Origin: Terebella lapidaria
Taxonomy: Eukaryota > Annelida > Polychaeta > Terebellida > Terebellidae
Reading direction: 5' to 3'
NCBI GenBank assembly: GCA_949152475.1
Contig: OX424556.1
Span: 57,246,451-57,310,450 of the forward strand
Length of the DNA stretch: 64,000 nt
Shown here: piece by piece, positions 22,824 through 34,900 of the stretch
How the letters are laid out: every line of letters begins with the position of its first letter
Position numbering within the stretch: position 1 is the stretch's first letter
Notes under the pieces: generated by a model
What the model saw: the letters and a program-made list of their open reading frames with translations, nothing else
Databases searched by the model: none
Told to the model about the DNA's origin: nothing
Position numbers and translations under genes: made by a program

Positions 22824-23492
22824 TACGGTGGCTCCAATATGACATAATAAATATTTTTTTCTAGAATAATAAAAATTTTGTTGGGGGCCTTGGGAACAAA
22901 ATATTAAATAATCTAATTGACGGGGAAAACATTTCTCCCGCGAGGTAAACTATTTTCCCTGCAGGGGAAATGTTTCCCTCACGAGGGAAACATTCCCCCG
23001 CGGGTTAAACTATTTTCCCTGCAGGAGAAATGTTTCCCTCGCGAGGAAAACATTTCCCCCGCGAGGTAAACTATTTTCCCTGCAGGGGAAATGTTTCCCT
23101 CGCGAGGAAAACATTTCCCCTGCGAGTTAAAATATTTTCCCTGCAGGAGAAATGTTTCCCTCGCGAGGAAAACATTTCCCCTGCGAGTTAAACTATTTTC
23201 CCTGCAGGGGAATTGTTTCGCTCGCGAGGAAAACTAATTCCCCCGTGAGGAAAACATTTATCCCGTGAGTTAAACGGGGAATCTATCAGTGTCAAGGGGT
23301 AAACGTTTTCCTCGCGGGGTAAACGTTTTCCTCGCGAGGGAAACATTTCCCTCACGGGGGAAATAGTTTTTCTCGTGGGGTAAACGTTTCCCCCGCCAAT
23401 TAGATTATGTTAAACCTTCTCGGTAAAGTCCGTCAGAAAATTTTTATTATCGCAAATAAAAAAATTTATTATGTCATATTGGAGCCACCGTA
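22824..23492. mobile_element. Foldback-type DNA element B
   Basis: The ends are TACGGTGGCTCCAATATGAC and its complement, with about 60 bp of inverted repeat continuing through CATAATAAA. They are flanked by CAAGTC (22818-22823 and 23493-23498), a 6-bp target duplication. The interior (about 22920-23395) is a satellite of self-complementary words such as TTTCCCTCGCGAGGAAAAC and TTTTCCCTGCAGGGGAAAT. The terminal TACGGYGGC and the 6-bp duplication match the element at 809-3650. No ORF. Confidence 0.9.
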
Positions 23493-23498
23493 CAAGTC

Positions 23499-24012
23499 AG
23501 TTTCATTTCGTACGTTATGATTTTAGTGTGCGCATCCTTCCTCCCCCACCACCTTTCTCCAGGATTCTCTAAGATATAGAAGCTGACTGGAAACATTAAA
23601 ATGGTTTTACCAGTGCAACTGAATAAGTCTGACTGGGTTCCGATTCAGCGCTTTCCAATGGAGGCTGGAGGGCTAACCATCAATTATTTTGCCAGCCAGT
23701 TCGAATGACAACACGTTTAGCTGCTCTCCTGCAACATTGAAAGACTCGAGCTTGATGCATATCAATGGCAAAACTCTGAGGTAGATGGCACGACTAAACA
23801 CCTTTCTCCAGGCAATGTGTCCGCTCAGAAGTGGTAGGGCCCATTCTCATCAAAACAATGGTGTCACTGGGATGATTACTCATTGGGCAATACATAAATG
23901 GTGGCGCCACTTCACTTACACTATGTCACTGACACAGTGCTGCCACATGTTGGAACATTGGAGCTTGATGCATATACATCCATGTCTATCGAAGTGCCCA
24001 GCTAGTCTCTAA
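23499..24012. other. No gene recognised
   Basis: Intergenic DNA. The word GAGCTTGATGCATAT occurs twice (about 23750 and 23961), hinting at a decayed duplication. Nothing else is supported. Confidence 0.4.
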
Positions 24013-24240
24013 ATAATGTTTTACCAAGACTTATAGCTGCGTTTAAGAACTTCTATGGACGTCATCATGATCTGGTTGATAAATACAACAAATCCATGTC
24101 TGCCATGCAACTAGCATGTCTGCCATGCAACTAGATCTATTTTCATGTTAATTTTGGGGAATTCATGACGGGTGCCACTAGTGGGGCAGGAAATGCTCAC
24201 TCTTTCCGGAACACCTGATTTCACCTCCTAATGGCCATTT
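24013..24240 (+). mobile_element. Tail of a reverse-transcriptase-type retroelement (fragment)
   Basis: The plus strand reads LIAAFKNFYGRHHDLVDKYN at about 24022-24081. It resembles a C-terminal motif (FYGRHHDLVDKYN) that I recall recurring in non-LTR-like repeats of marine invertebrates. The following GACGGGTGCCACTAGTGGGG is a plausible 3' non-coding tail of the same repeat. Only this scrap remains and the family is uncertain. Confidence 0.35.
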
Positions 24241-24675
24241 TGGGGGGTTCATGAGTTTCCCTGTCATTTTTGTTTTCTCTCACTTCGTATGCCTGATATG
24301 ACTTCCTGTCCCTGGACTATGAGATTGGATAACGGACCCTGTTTTGTTTGCTCGGAATACTTAATACTGGGTATTGATTCCACGACTGTATCCATTGCAC
24401 CATTGGAAAATTCGGTATTTTCACCCATTGTTTTTCCACCAACTTGGCATCGACATTGCTCGAAGAGCCTTTGAGATCATTTTCAACTCATCTCAGCAAC
24501 TGGACAAAGTGACGTTCCAAACGCATTGCTTACATTACATCAAGAACACCTGGTTTTGTTGTGCAACTCGGTCTTCTATATTCAGTACATTTAAAATGAA
24601 GTAAGGCTTAGTATTAAGGAGTTATAAACACCCTATGGCCGCCCTCTGGACGGCCCAAACAATGTACACCGCTCC
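24241..24675. other. No gene recognised
   Basis: Intergenic sequence up to the TTAA-flanked element. Open frames here lack protein-like features. Confidence 0.4.
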
Positions 24676-25568
24676 TTAAGGATTTATTGCATGTAACAAG
24701 CATGAACCTGGAATTGACAAGCAGTCCATTCACTTATAATGTAAATATAAAGGTAACAAATTCATAATTTTACATACTTCTAATCGAGGTTTTGCCTTTC
24801 TGATTGTTAGCCATCAAGGAATACCAACCGAGATTCCGTTTCTTATTAAACAATGTTAAATTTGTTAGAATCATCGTTTTCATATGTCATTTTCCGACCT
24901 ATTTCTCAGTCCACAAAATACACTCACAACAGGGCGAGCGAAAGGATTATGCTCTACAGCAAATAGCTAGTGATGCTAGTAAAACTCACTAGTGATATGC
25001 ACTCGGGTGCACCGAGGTGTTTGGGATTATGAATGTTCAGCTCATTGTATTCATCTAACAGAAAGTATAGCTCTAGATATTCTCATTACTTCGATCACAA
25101 GAAAGTATACTTATACGCAGCAACCAATGTTTGTCAAGCAGAAGACACGAATGTTCGTTTTGGTGAAACGTATAAAAAGATTTATCACATGCTATGAATT
25201 TATTCAAACTACAAACAGTAGGAACACACAGTGATTTCCGACAGTGTGATAACATTTGTCGGAAACATCATGTTTGCACTTTTTTTCACATTTTTGCTTC
25301 ACATTTCACATAATTCACATGCACTTTTCTTAATGTGAAACAACAATGAAAGCACGAGTGTTCTATGACGTGACAATGTACTCATCAGTAGAAGGGGTCC
25401 TTGAGTACAATAAAAAAAAGAAGTTATTGCAATCTTTGGTACAATTTCACTTTAATTTACAGGGGTGGGATTGTTTTGGTGATTTTGTTACCTTTACTTT
25501 CACATTATAAGTCAATGGGAAAGTGCCTCACTGCAGTCACTGGTATGTTACATGCAATCAGTCCTTAA
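24676..25568. mobile_element. TTAA-type palindromic MITE, copy 1
   Basis: Bounded by TTAA on both sides (24676-24679 and 25565-25568). The left inner end GGATTTATTGCATGTAACA pairs with TGTTACATGCAATCAGTCC at the right. The inverted similarity continues with ACTTATAATGTAAATATAAA against the region near 25500. A second copy lies at 61746-62468. TTAA targets are used by the piggyBac and Kolobok superfamilies. No transposase. Confidence 0.8.
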
Positions 25569-25744
25569 TACTGCTCGTCCACTGAAAACATACGTGACGG
25601 GAGTTCGCGACAGGACGTGCCCCCTCCCCTCCAGTGGTTTCCATCCATGGTTGCCTCGTCTTCACAGTATTACCAGACCTGTTCAACTTCGTATTCTTGT
25701 ATCAGTTACAAATCCTAAACAATGACAAGATAGCGCTAGGTTTT

Positions 25745-26500
25745 TAAGTTATTTTAACGTAACTTTAAACGTCTACATAAGTTTGGGCTTCGTTTGGTAG
25801 CAAATGATACTACATTGCAACACTGCTTGAAACGTGATAATCGCCAATATGAGCAGGATGACCGAGTTAAGGCGCTGGCCACGATCTCATGAAATTCTGA
25901 CACGCGGCAGAAATACCGAATAATGCTCGGAAAAACGGCGGTAAAATGCATCATTGAAAGCGACATCAGTTTGTCCACTTTTCCAGTGAATTGGACATGA
26001 AAAAGTGCCACTTTTGGGCCAGTTTGTTCCTGACAAGTTTATCCTATCTGTACAAAGCTCATGAAAATCAACTGTCAAAAGGTCCAGATAAAATCCCTAA
26101 CTGGATATTCCGTGACTGAGATCCTTGCTGATCCAATATTATGTTGCGTTTTCAGCGGTAAAGTGCAACAAGTATAGGCTTATGTACATGACATGCGGCG
26201 CATGGCTGATGTGATCCCGCTACCCAAAGTGATACACCTAAAGGATGATCCGTAAGGACCTGCGGCTTATATCCCTAACTCCTGTATTGAGCTTAAGTGT
26301 CTAGAAAGTTTCCTTTCCTCCTGGATATGGGAAATTCTCGGCCGTAACCCGAGGAAAATCAAGTTTGGAGGCATCAAGTGGTCTTCACCAAAACAAGCTC
26401 TGATCTCCTTCCTACACCAGGTAAACAACAGACAAGCTTGGTCAATACAGAGCCGTGCTTTTCCAAGACGTTCGATCACATCGATTATGGCCTATTGTTG
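25745..26500 (+). mobile_element. Degraded LINE reverse-transcriptase fragment
   Basis: Scraps in shifting frames read KIPNWIFRD, then a GAWLM-type segment, then KDLRLISLTPVLS, FGGIKWSSPKQALISFLHQ, and SKTFDHIDYGLLLKK. These match the ordered RT blocks of CR1/L2/Jockey-like LINEs (PD.IPNW, DLRPISLTP, QFGGIKGSST.HALI, FSKAFDHID). Upstream sequence from about 25745 reads as possible earlier ORF2. It has several frame changes and stops and is not functional. Confidence 0.65.
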
Positions 26501-26529
26501 AAAAAAAAAACAATTCTTGGAGTAGGCCT

Positions 26530-26995
26530 ACCGGTTCACACGTGGAAACATTATATGCTTTCACGTTCGCACATGGAAATTTTAAAACTTACCACGTTCG
26601 AACGTAGAATGATGTAGGTTTCCACGTTCACACATAGAAAGTTTCGAAGCTACCACGTTCACACGTGGAAGCATATACCTTTCCACGTTCGCATGTAGGA
26701 AGATTTAGGTTTCTACGTTCACACGTAGAAAGATTCAAAGCTACCAGGTTCACACGTGAAAGCATTTGATGCTACCACACCGAAATCTTTGCACGGGCAA
26801 ACGGGGTAGCTCCTGAAGTTTCCACGTGCGAACGTGAAAGCGTTAAATGTTTCCACGTGTGAACGTGGTAACCTCAGACTTTCCACGCGTGAACGTGGTA
26901 ACCTCAGACTTTCCACGTGTGAACGCAATAGCCTTAACTGTTTCCACGTGCGAACGTGATAATGTTAAATGCTTCCACGTTCGAACGTGCTAGCT
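26530..26995. repeat. Cluster of short palindromes CCACGTTCGAACGTGG-like
   Basis: About 14 copies of a roughly 30-bp unit, each with a self-complementary core such as CCACGTTCACACGTGG, TTCCACGTGCGAACGTG or CCACGTTCGAACGTG, joined by short linkers. The orientation of the linkers changes around 26790. It may be the interior of another foldback element, but no clear outer inverted ends are found. Confidence 0.8.
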
Positions 26996-27884
26996 TTTTG
27001 CTGGAAAAGACATAGAACATTTTTACGCGCATGTCACCTATGGGAGTTTCGCCAGTACGAGCCGAATAAAAACCCGGATCTTGCGCGTGGGCCTAGGATT
27101 GACTCGTATACATGTATGGACGATCTCGGTTCGGAGGCAGAAGAGCAAATAGAGAGAAGGTGTCGTGTGTTGAACCATGTTGAAACGCCCACAAATTTGA
27201 ACATCCATCAATTTGATAACATATTTTGAAAATCACCCCATAAATGAGAAAAAAAACTCTTCACCCACAAATATTTTTACCGACCCGTCAAAAGAAAACC
27301 GCCCCGTGCAGACCGGCAATTTCATAGTCAGAAATTAGTCGTTTTATTCCAACGAAAACGGCTGCCCTTTTGAAAAATATGCAAAAATGAAATTAAAAAT
27401 ACTAAGAAAACACCCCTCTTCAAAATATTTACAGGCATTTCTATGCATATATTCAGAAAAATTCGATCATAAGCTTTAAAGATAAAAATGTAGACGGACG
27501 ACGACGACGGACGTCGGACGCAACCCCATGCCAATATCCCAATGCCAATATCTCAGTGCCCAATATCTCATGCCTGAATATCGAGAAAATTTCACAATCT
27601 ACCACAATGTTAAATTCAGGCTCAAAGCAGAATTTCAGTAACCAGTAATCTGGGCATATTCCCGTGTTTGGTCGTGTTTACATCCACCATGGATGGAAGT
27701 TTCGTTGTAATTTGCACGAGAGAACACATTGGGGTGTATCTTACACAAACACAATGCTCTCAATCCAGTGGGTCACAAGTGATTCCTCCAAGGAACAAAA
27801 CAACAGCAACTCTTTTCAATAATTCTTAACAACTCATTGGAAATATATAATGTATTCAACAGAAACGGAGGAGATATTAATATA

Positions 27885-27938
<54 letters not shown>

Positions 27939-28955
27939 AGCGAGGCGTGTGGACTTACTCAGGCCATACATATGTGGCAAATTGAAAAGTGGTTCGTTGG
28001 ATTCGTCGCTGACATGTGTAAATGTGTGTGTGACTTGTTTCTGTTTCATGGAGTATTATTGTGCCAACAAGTATAACCTATCTAATATTAATTGATATTC
28101 GAAGAATAAACGATGTGGTGGGCGCCGCATGAGTCTTGCATGAGTGAGGGTAGCCTTCGCTTGTTACCACTGTTTCTTTAAAAAAACACACACACACACC
28201 AAGTCCACTCCAAATAAAGATGGGAGGGCTTGTACATTTTACATCTAAAAAACCTTTGCTTGCATGCTTTATTGACAAGAAAATCCAGATCACTAGTTTT
28301 AAATTTGGTATGTCCTCGAGTCATGTCGGGGGTTCGGTTCATTCTTTGTGTGATAGGGCGTGGTGGGCGTGCAGGAGAAAGCACCACTCCTGTAGGCCTA
28401 GGCTCCGGCTCGACAGTCACCCAAGGTAAAAAAGACAGGCCCTCCGCCCCGAGAGCGCGACAATCTTCTTTTATCATTTCATACAACGACTGAGCCAGAC
28501 CCGTTTGCCCTTACTGAAGGGTGTGTACGCCTGTATACAGAACGGCTGAGGTGTGACCATATTTCGACGTCAGGGTTCTCGAACTTCTCGCCCGACCATT
28601 CTATTTCGCATCCATATCTCATAACATAATCAAAAGTTTTGGAATAATGAAGTTGGACGGATTACATTAATGTAAAGTGGCATTGGATATGTAATTGTCG
28701 ATGGGGATATTAGTAATACATTTGCGTTGGATAACATTTCTATAAAATATGTATATAGTTTGTAGCCATAAACTATGTTTAGAATGAAAGTTCGAAGAGA
28801 CGTTTCGAAAACGTGTGTCCATTATGTTGTTAATAATACCATTTCAGAAAACATACCACAAGTGACAAGAACAACACGTGAATATATTGAAATATCGAGA
28901 GCCGGAATATACGATGAGTGATCAGGATACTGCGTTGTATTGATAAGCAGGCAAG
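26996..28955. other. Region upstream of the eight-span gene; microsatellite inside
   Basis: No coding exon is recognised. It contains a (GA)n microsatellite at about 27889-27938, a short (CA)n near 28188-28198, and fragments of the GACGGACGACGACGGACG repeat tail near 27494-27520. Part of it must be promoter and 5' UTR of the following gene. No core promoter is clear. Confidence 0.5.
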
Positions 28956-31900
28956 ATGGCGGAGTGGACGGACTCGCTCAGGATTCCGCCGAGACCGCTC
29001 TACGGGAGCCACAGCGACATCGGCTGGTACGTCATACTGTCCGTGGTCACCACTCCCAAACTTAACCCAAAGGCACGGGGCAATCAAATTTGAACCTGTC
29101 ATATCTGACTACAAGCGCAATACAGCAACGCGATAGACGAAGGGTTGATATCTCATCTACGGGTTCAAACCTGATTCATGAAAACCTATAGTCTAAACCA
29201 ATTCTAAACTAGGTTTTAAACGGATTTCTCATCTTGCTACCACCATATTTATTCAAACCAGGTTTTCATCGTATAACCAGGTTTAAACCAAGGCTTAAAA
29301 CGTATTTCACATATTCTATAGAGCCATGTTTATCTAAACCTGGCTCACGTCATGTCGCACGCCTGACAGCAATAACAAATGATGTAATGATGATATAACT
29401 TTGAAACTTATCGCTGTACAGCATGTGATACCTGAACCACGATATAACCATGAAGATGAGAGATGCGGTTTAAATTTAAAGGAATTGGTTTAAACCTGGG
29501 TTAGGATTAAACTGGGTTTGAACCGCAGGCGAGAAATCCGCCAGAAGGGTTAAGTTCTAAATGATATTTGCGAGCATTTCGAATGACCTTTTCTATGAGA
29601 AGGAATTGTGACGTGTTATCTCGTAAGGGAGACCGGTCTTCGTATCCGCACGGAACGACAGGCATAGAATCATTGTTTGATATTGTAGGCCCAGAGCAAA
29701 TATTACTTTGGCATTCCATGTATTCGGAGACAGCGCCCAATTCTTGACATTTCCACGAGTCACGCTGTAGTGTGCGTAATAATATACATGCCGAGTCAAC
29801 CATCAAAACTCAGAAAATGTCTCAGAGAGGTTTTGAATGTCGATGAAAGTTATTCGAAATTTGATCCAAGTTATGTGCTGACACAAAATTGCCTAATACT
29901 ATGTGTAGTTTTGTCGACATCTGTTGTTAAGGATTCAGATTATAAAATAAGGATAAATTTACAAGAAAGTTTCGCTGATAGGCCATGTCCTATCCCACCC
30001 AGGGCAGAGATATATTGAACACCAGCACGTAAGTTCTCAGTCCAGAGTCCTAGGCTGAACGATAAAGCGGACATCAATTTCTACGCAGTCTCACTTCCAT
30101 CTGCTAAAACGCACATGAATGCCCATGCTCAAACAGGGTGTTATGATATTAGTACATCAATTATGTTTAAAATGAATCTGTAATCCCTCTTAATTGCAAT
30201 AGTTTTTGTTTCTTTTTACCGTTTCACGTGAGTTTTGTCTGTACAATATGAATGTAGCGACTAATAATAACCCATGTGAGGCTGGAGGTACTTTGTTTCA
30301 TACTTCTGTATTTGCATGCTTTCTGTATAATACCTTGGTCACTATAATAAATAATACAAAATACAAATATATATATCGTGCTATTGAAATAATTTTCAAT
30401 TTTCAAAGGATGGAATGACAGTGAACGCGATACTCTATCAGATACTTCATATTATCAATTAGTTAATCACTAATTACTATTAGTATTACACTATTTAGAA
30501 ACATCAAATTTTGTACCATGATTTTGAATATCTGGTTTTATTCGAAAACGAGGGAACAGGCGTAGCAACTACATATGGTATTTTAAGTTTGTCGAGAACA
30601 ATCCACAGCGTGCCTATGAACTCTTTCTGAGGAACCATTCAAAATGTCCGCGGCGAATTATAATGTGAAGTTAGATAAATAGATCGGCTGACATTTATTT
30701 GGTGGTAGTAGATTTTGTAGCCTGTCCTGGCTCTAGTACAGATAGGTGTTGGCCCCCTAGTCTGTGTATGTATGCTCAGTCAAGTGTGCTATGTTAGGTG
30801 TCTCATTCACCTGGGTGTGGTGACAGAAACCATCACCTCTGCCGCGCCCAAGCCTATGAACATACACCTTCAAGTTTTTATAACCTATACTTGTACACAC
30901 GCGCACATACATGTAATTCAGCGACGCTAAAGGTACCGTGACGTAAATTGAAACAATTCATCTGGGAGTCGAGTGAAAAATAAGTTTGAAATTGCTCGCT
31001 CAAAAATTTTTAAAATATGATAAATTTGTCACCAAAGCCTAATGTCGGCCTTGTTACGCTTGACGGCACTACAATCCACACTCTCTTAATATACATACTA
31101 GATTTATATTCTGATTTTACTAACTCGTTTACATCGTTTGTGTTGTTAATATTTTTGCGATTCTGAAATGTATCGTATTATACCTTGGCACACTTCATCT
31201 AGTAACCCAACGGCAACTTCTCACCGAATTTCAGACTTCTATCGCGAAAATTGAAAAACTTGGCAATCTACTCTGAAGTTAAATTTCAGCCCAAAACGGG
31301 ATCACGGGGAATTTGAGCATATTCGGGGACTTGATCGAGTTCACATTCATCAGGATTTAACGTTTTTTTTTAATTTTGGACCAGAATACACATTGGGGTA
31401 GGCTATATCCTACATAAATGTGTTGATTTCGAAAAAATGCACCACTACAAAAGTGATCAATTTCATAAAACCATGTGCGCATCCAGAATTTCAGTGCATA
31501 TGGCCAAATTTAACATTGGGGTAGATGCCAATTTCTTCAATTTTTGCGATAGAAGTCTGAAATTCGGTGAAAAGTTGCCGTTTGACTATCAGATGAAGTG
31601 TCAAGCTATGTGTGAGAGAATTCACTGATACATGAGAAGGGTTATCACGCACTACCTGACCGAGGCGTACCATCAAACCACTAGAGGTTTAGGTGTATAC
31701 TACGTCGATATCATTTAGCATCGCCAAAATATCCACAACAACAAAAAACCGTGTAAACGGGTTAGGAAAATCAGACTATGAATACAACAGCTAATGATGA
31801 TATATCTAGGGCCTACGTATGTAAATTCTATTAATATTATGCAATACGAATAATCACGGAATAAAATTGAAGATTTTTCAATGTCTGACCACTACGTGTT

Positions 31901-34900
31901 CTCAACAGGCCGAGCACGCGAGGCGCTGGCGGCGTGGTCCGACAGGGTAATCCAGGCGTGTACTACGACGACAACGGCCGATTGTACTACCAGGAGCCGG
32001 GACCCGGCCCGCAGCAGACCGGCTCCCTGCCCCGCGACAGCCAGTGGCGCCGGGATCTACGTCCCGACGACACGCTGACCTACGATCCGCGCAAGGCCGA
32101 CTCGGAATCCCGCGGCCCGCGCTCTTACGAGCTGAGTCGCGACACACCTCGCAGCAGCGGCCGCTCTCTCGGCACCAAGCACTACGACGGCTATCGGCGC
32201 AGTCCGCTCATGGAGTACCGCGGCGACCGCCCTCCGCCGGCCGCGCCTGTACCCGTCGGCTACATGCGTGCCGGACCCACTCGCTATGTCAGGGACGGTA
32301 GCGTCATCGTAGAAGAGCGCATCATCTCACACGAACGCCCCTGGATCTGGCCGCTGTTCATGATCACGGGTCTCTTGATGCTGGCCGCCGGCATCGTCAA
32401 CGCCCTCTTCTGTGTCGACAACCACTTCTACGCCTACCTCTGGACACCACTGTTCGTGAGTAGTCCTTCTTAGCCGCTAGTCTCGAATCTGCTGAAACCG
32501 TGTATATTTGTAATGTTTATACGGGATTAAGGTGATCACAAACATACAAGTTCCAATAAATCCATGGTCCTAGCGACATCGGAATATTTTTGCTCTGAAA
32601 ACTAGGAGTGCATAGGAGCTAGGAGAACAGTCACTTCCTTACTTAAAATGAGGACATTTCACCAGAAAAGGTTTCACTATTATATACGGATATTATATAC
32701 AAATCATCTGGATTTGACCTGGTAACCTATCGGTGGGCTGCAGAGTTATTGGTCATAAGATTTGATTTGGCATCGTACATTCCATTACACTGTACAATCA
32801 TCCACTGAATTTCATAGTCCTTGAGCTAATTCTGGTTATACCCTGATGTTTATGTTTCTTTGCTATTTATTCCTGGGCAAACTTGATCAATAGACCCAAC
32901 CTACCTAACATTTTTTGTTGTAGCTGGTGATTTTCGCAATCTTCGGTGCAGTGCACAAGGGAGTCTACAGGGGGCGTGGCGGCAGGTGGCGGGTAGGTAC
33001 ATTGCTTGCGATCGAGAGTTGTGTGATGTGATCTTAATCCGAGCCGCTCTTATCTACGAGTACCAGGGTACATGTGAATGTTACGCGAATCGTTGTAGAA
33101 CTGCGGCTACATTGTGATGGGGGTGCTGACGGCAATCGTGGTCTTTGTGTGCTGTGCGCTGCTCCAGATCCGCCTCAACCACGTCACAATCCAGATATCG
33201 GAGCACGGGCCCGGGGACTACATCGCGTTTGAGATAAACAGAATGAACACCCTCAACCACTTGTAAGTTTCTGAATTTCTCGAAAAATGTGTTGATTTTG
33301 ATGTTGCTGGATGGTTACTTTTTTGTTGACGAGCCCTCGTGTTGTTCCTCACAGCCCGCGAGTGAACCTGACATCGAGCTTGGAAGAGAACGTGTGGGCC
33401 TGCTACTCCATCGACTGGGTCGGACTCATTCTGACACTTGTCGCTTTCGCAGTGCTGCCCTCTGTTGTCGTTATCGCAAACAACTACTACAATTCCAACC
33501 ACCAGTACAGCAGAGAGGTAAACAATACAATCACGACAGTACATTCATCAACCACCAGTACAACACCGAGGTAAACAATACAATCACGACAGTACATTCA
33601 TCAACCACCAGTACAACACAGAGGTAAACAATACAACCGCGACAGTACATTCCTCAACCACTGGTACAACACAGAGATAAACAATACAATCACGACAGTA
33701 CAATCATCAACCACCAGTACAACACCGAGGTAAACAATACAATCACGACAGTACATTCATCAACCACTGGTACAACACAGAGGTAAACAATACAATCACG
33801 ACAGTACAATCATCAACCACCAGTGCAACACAGAGGTAAACAATACAATCACGGCAGTACATTCATCGACCACCAGTACAACACAGAGGTAAACAATACA
33901 ATCACGACAATACATTCATCAACCACTGGTACAACACAGAGATAAACAGTACAATCACGACAGTACATTCATCAACCACCAGTACAACACAGAGGTGAAC
34001 AATACAATCCCGACAGTACATTCATCAACCACCATTACAACACAGAGGTGAACAATACAATCCCGACAGTACATTCATCAACCACCAGTACAACACAGAG
34101 ATAAACAGTACAATCACGACAGTACATTCATCAACCACCAGTACAACACAGAGATAAACAATACAATCGCGACAGTACACTCGTCACCACCAGTACAACA
34201 CAGAGATAAACAATACAATCACGACAGTACATTCATCAACCACCAGTACAATACAGAGGTAAACAATACAATCACGACAGTACATTCATCAACCACTGGT
34301 ACAACACAGAGATAAACAATACAATCACGACAGTACAATCATCACCACCAGTACAACACAGAGGTAAACAATACAATCACGACAGTACATTCATCAACCA
34401 CTGGTACAACACAGAGATAAACAATACAATCACGACAGTACATTCATCAACCACCAGTACAACACAGAGGTAAACAATACAATCACGACAATACATTCAT
34501 CAACCACCAGTACAACACAGAGGTAAACAATACAATCACGACAATACATTCATCAACCACCAGTACAACACAGAGGTAAACAATACAATCACGACAATAC
34601 ATTCATCAACCACTGGTACAACACAGAGATAAACAATACAATCACGACAATACATTCAATAACCACCAGTACAACACAGAGGTAAACAATACAATCACAA
34701 CAATACATTCATCAACCACCAGTACAACACAGAGGTAAACAATACAATCACGACAATACATTCATCAACCACCAGTACAATACAGAGGTAAACAATACAA
34801 TCACGACAATACATTCATCAACCACTGGTACAACACAGAGATAAACAATACGCTCCGAAATTGCAAACCCTCTCCCTCAAAACTTTTTTTTTTACTAAAA

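Noticed and set aside
27837-28095. Open frames with poly Arg-Glu runs
   Set aside because: They are translations of the (GA)n microsatellite.
29027-29093. Continuation of exon 1 of the eight-span gene past 29026
   Set aside because: The frame stays open for 22 codons, but the GTACGT donor at 29027 gives the exact phase needed for exon 2, so the extension is taken as intron.
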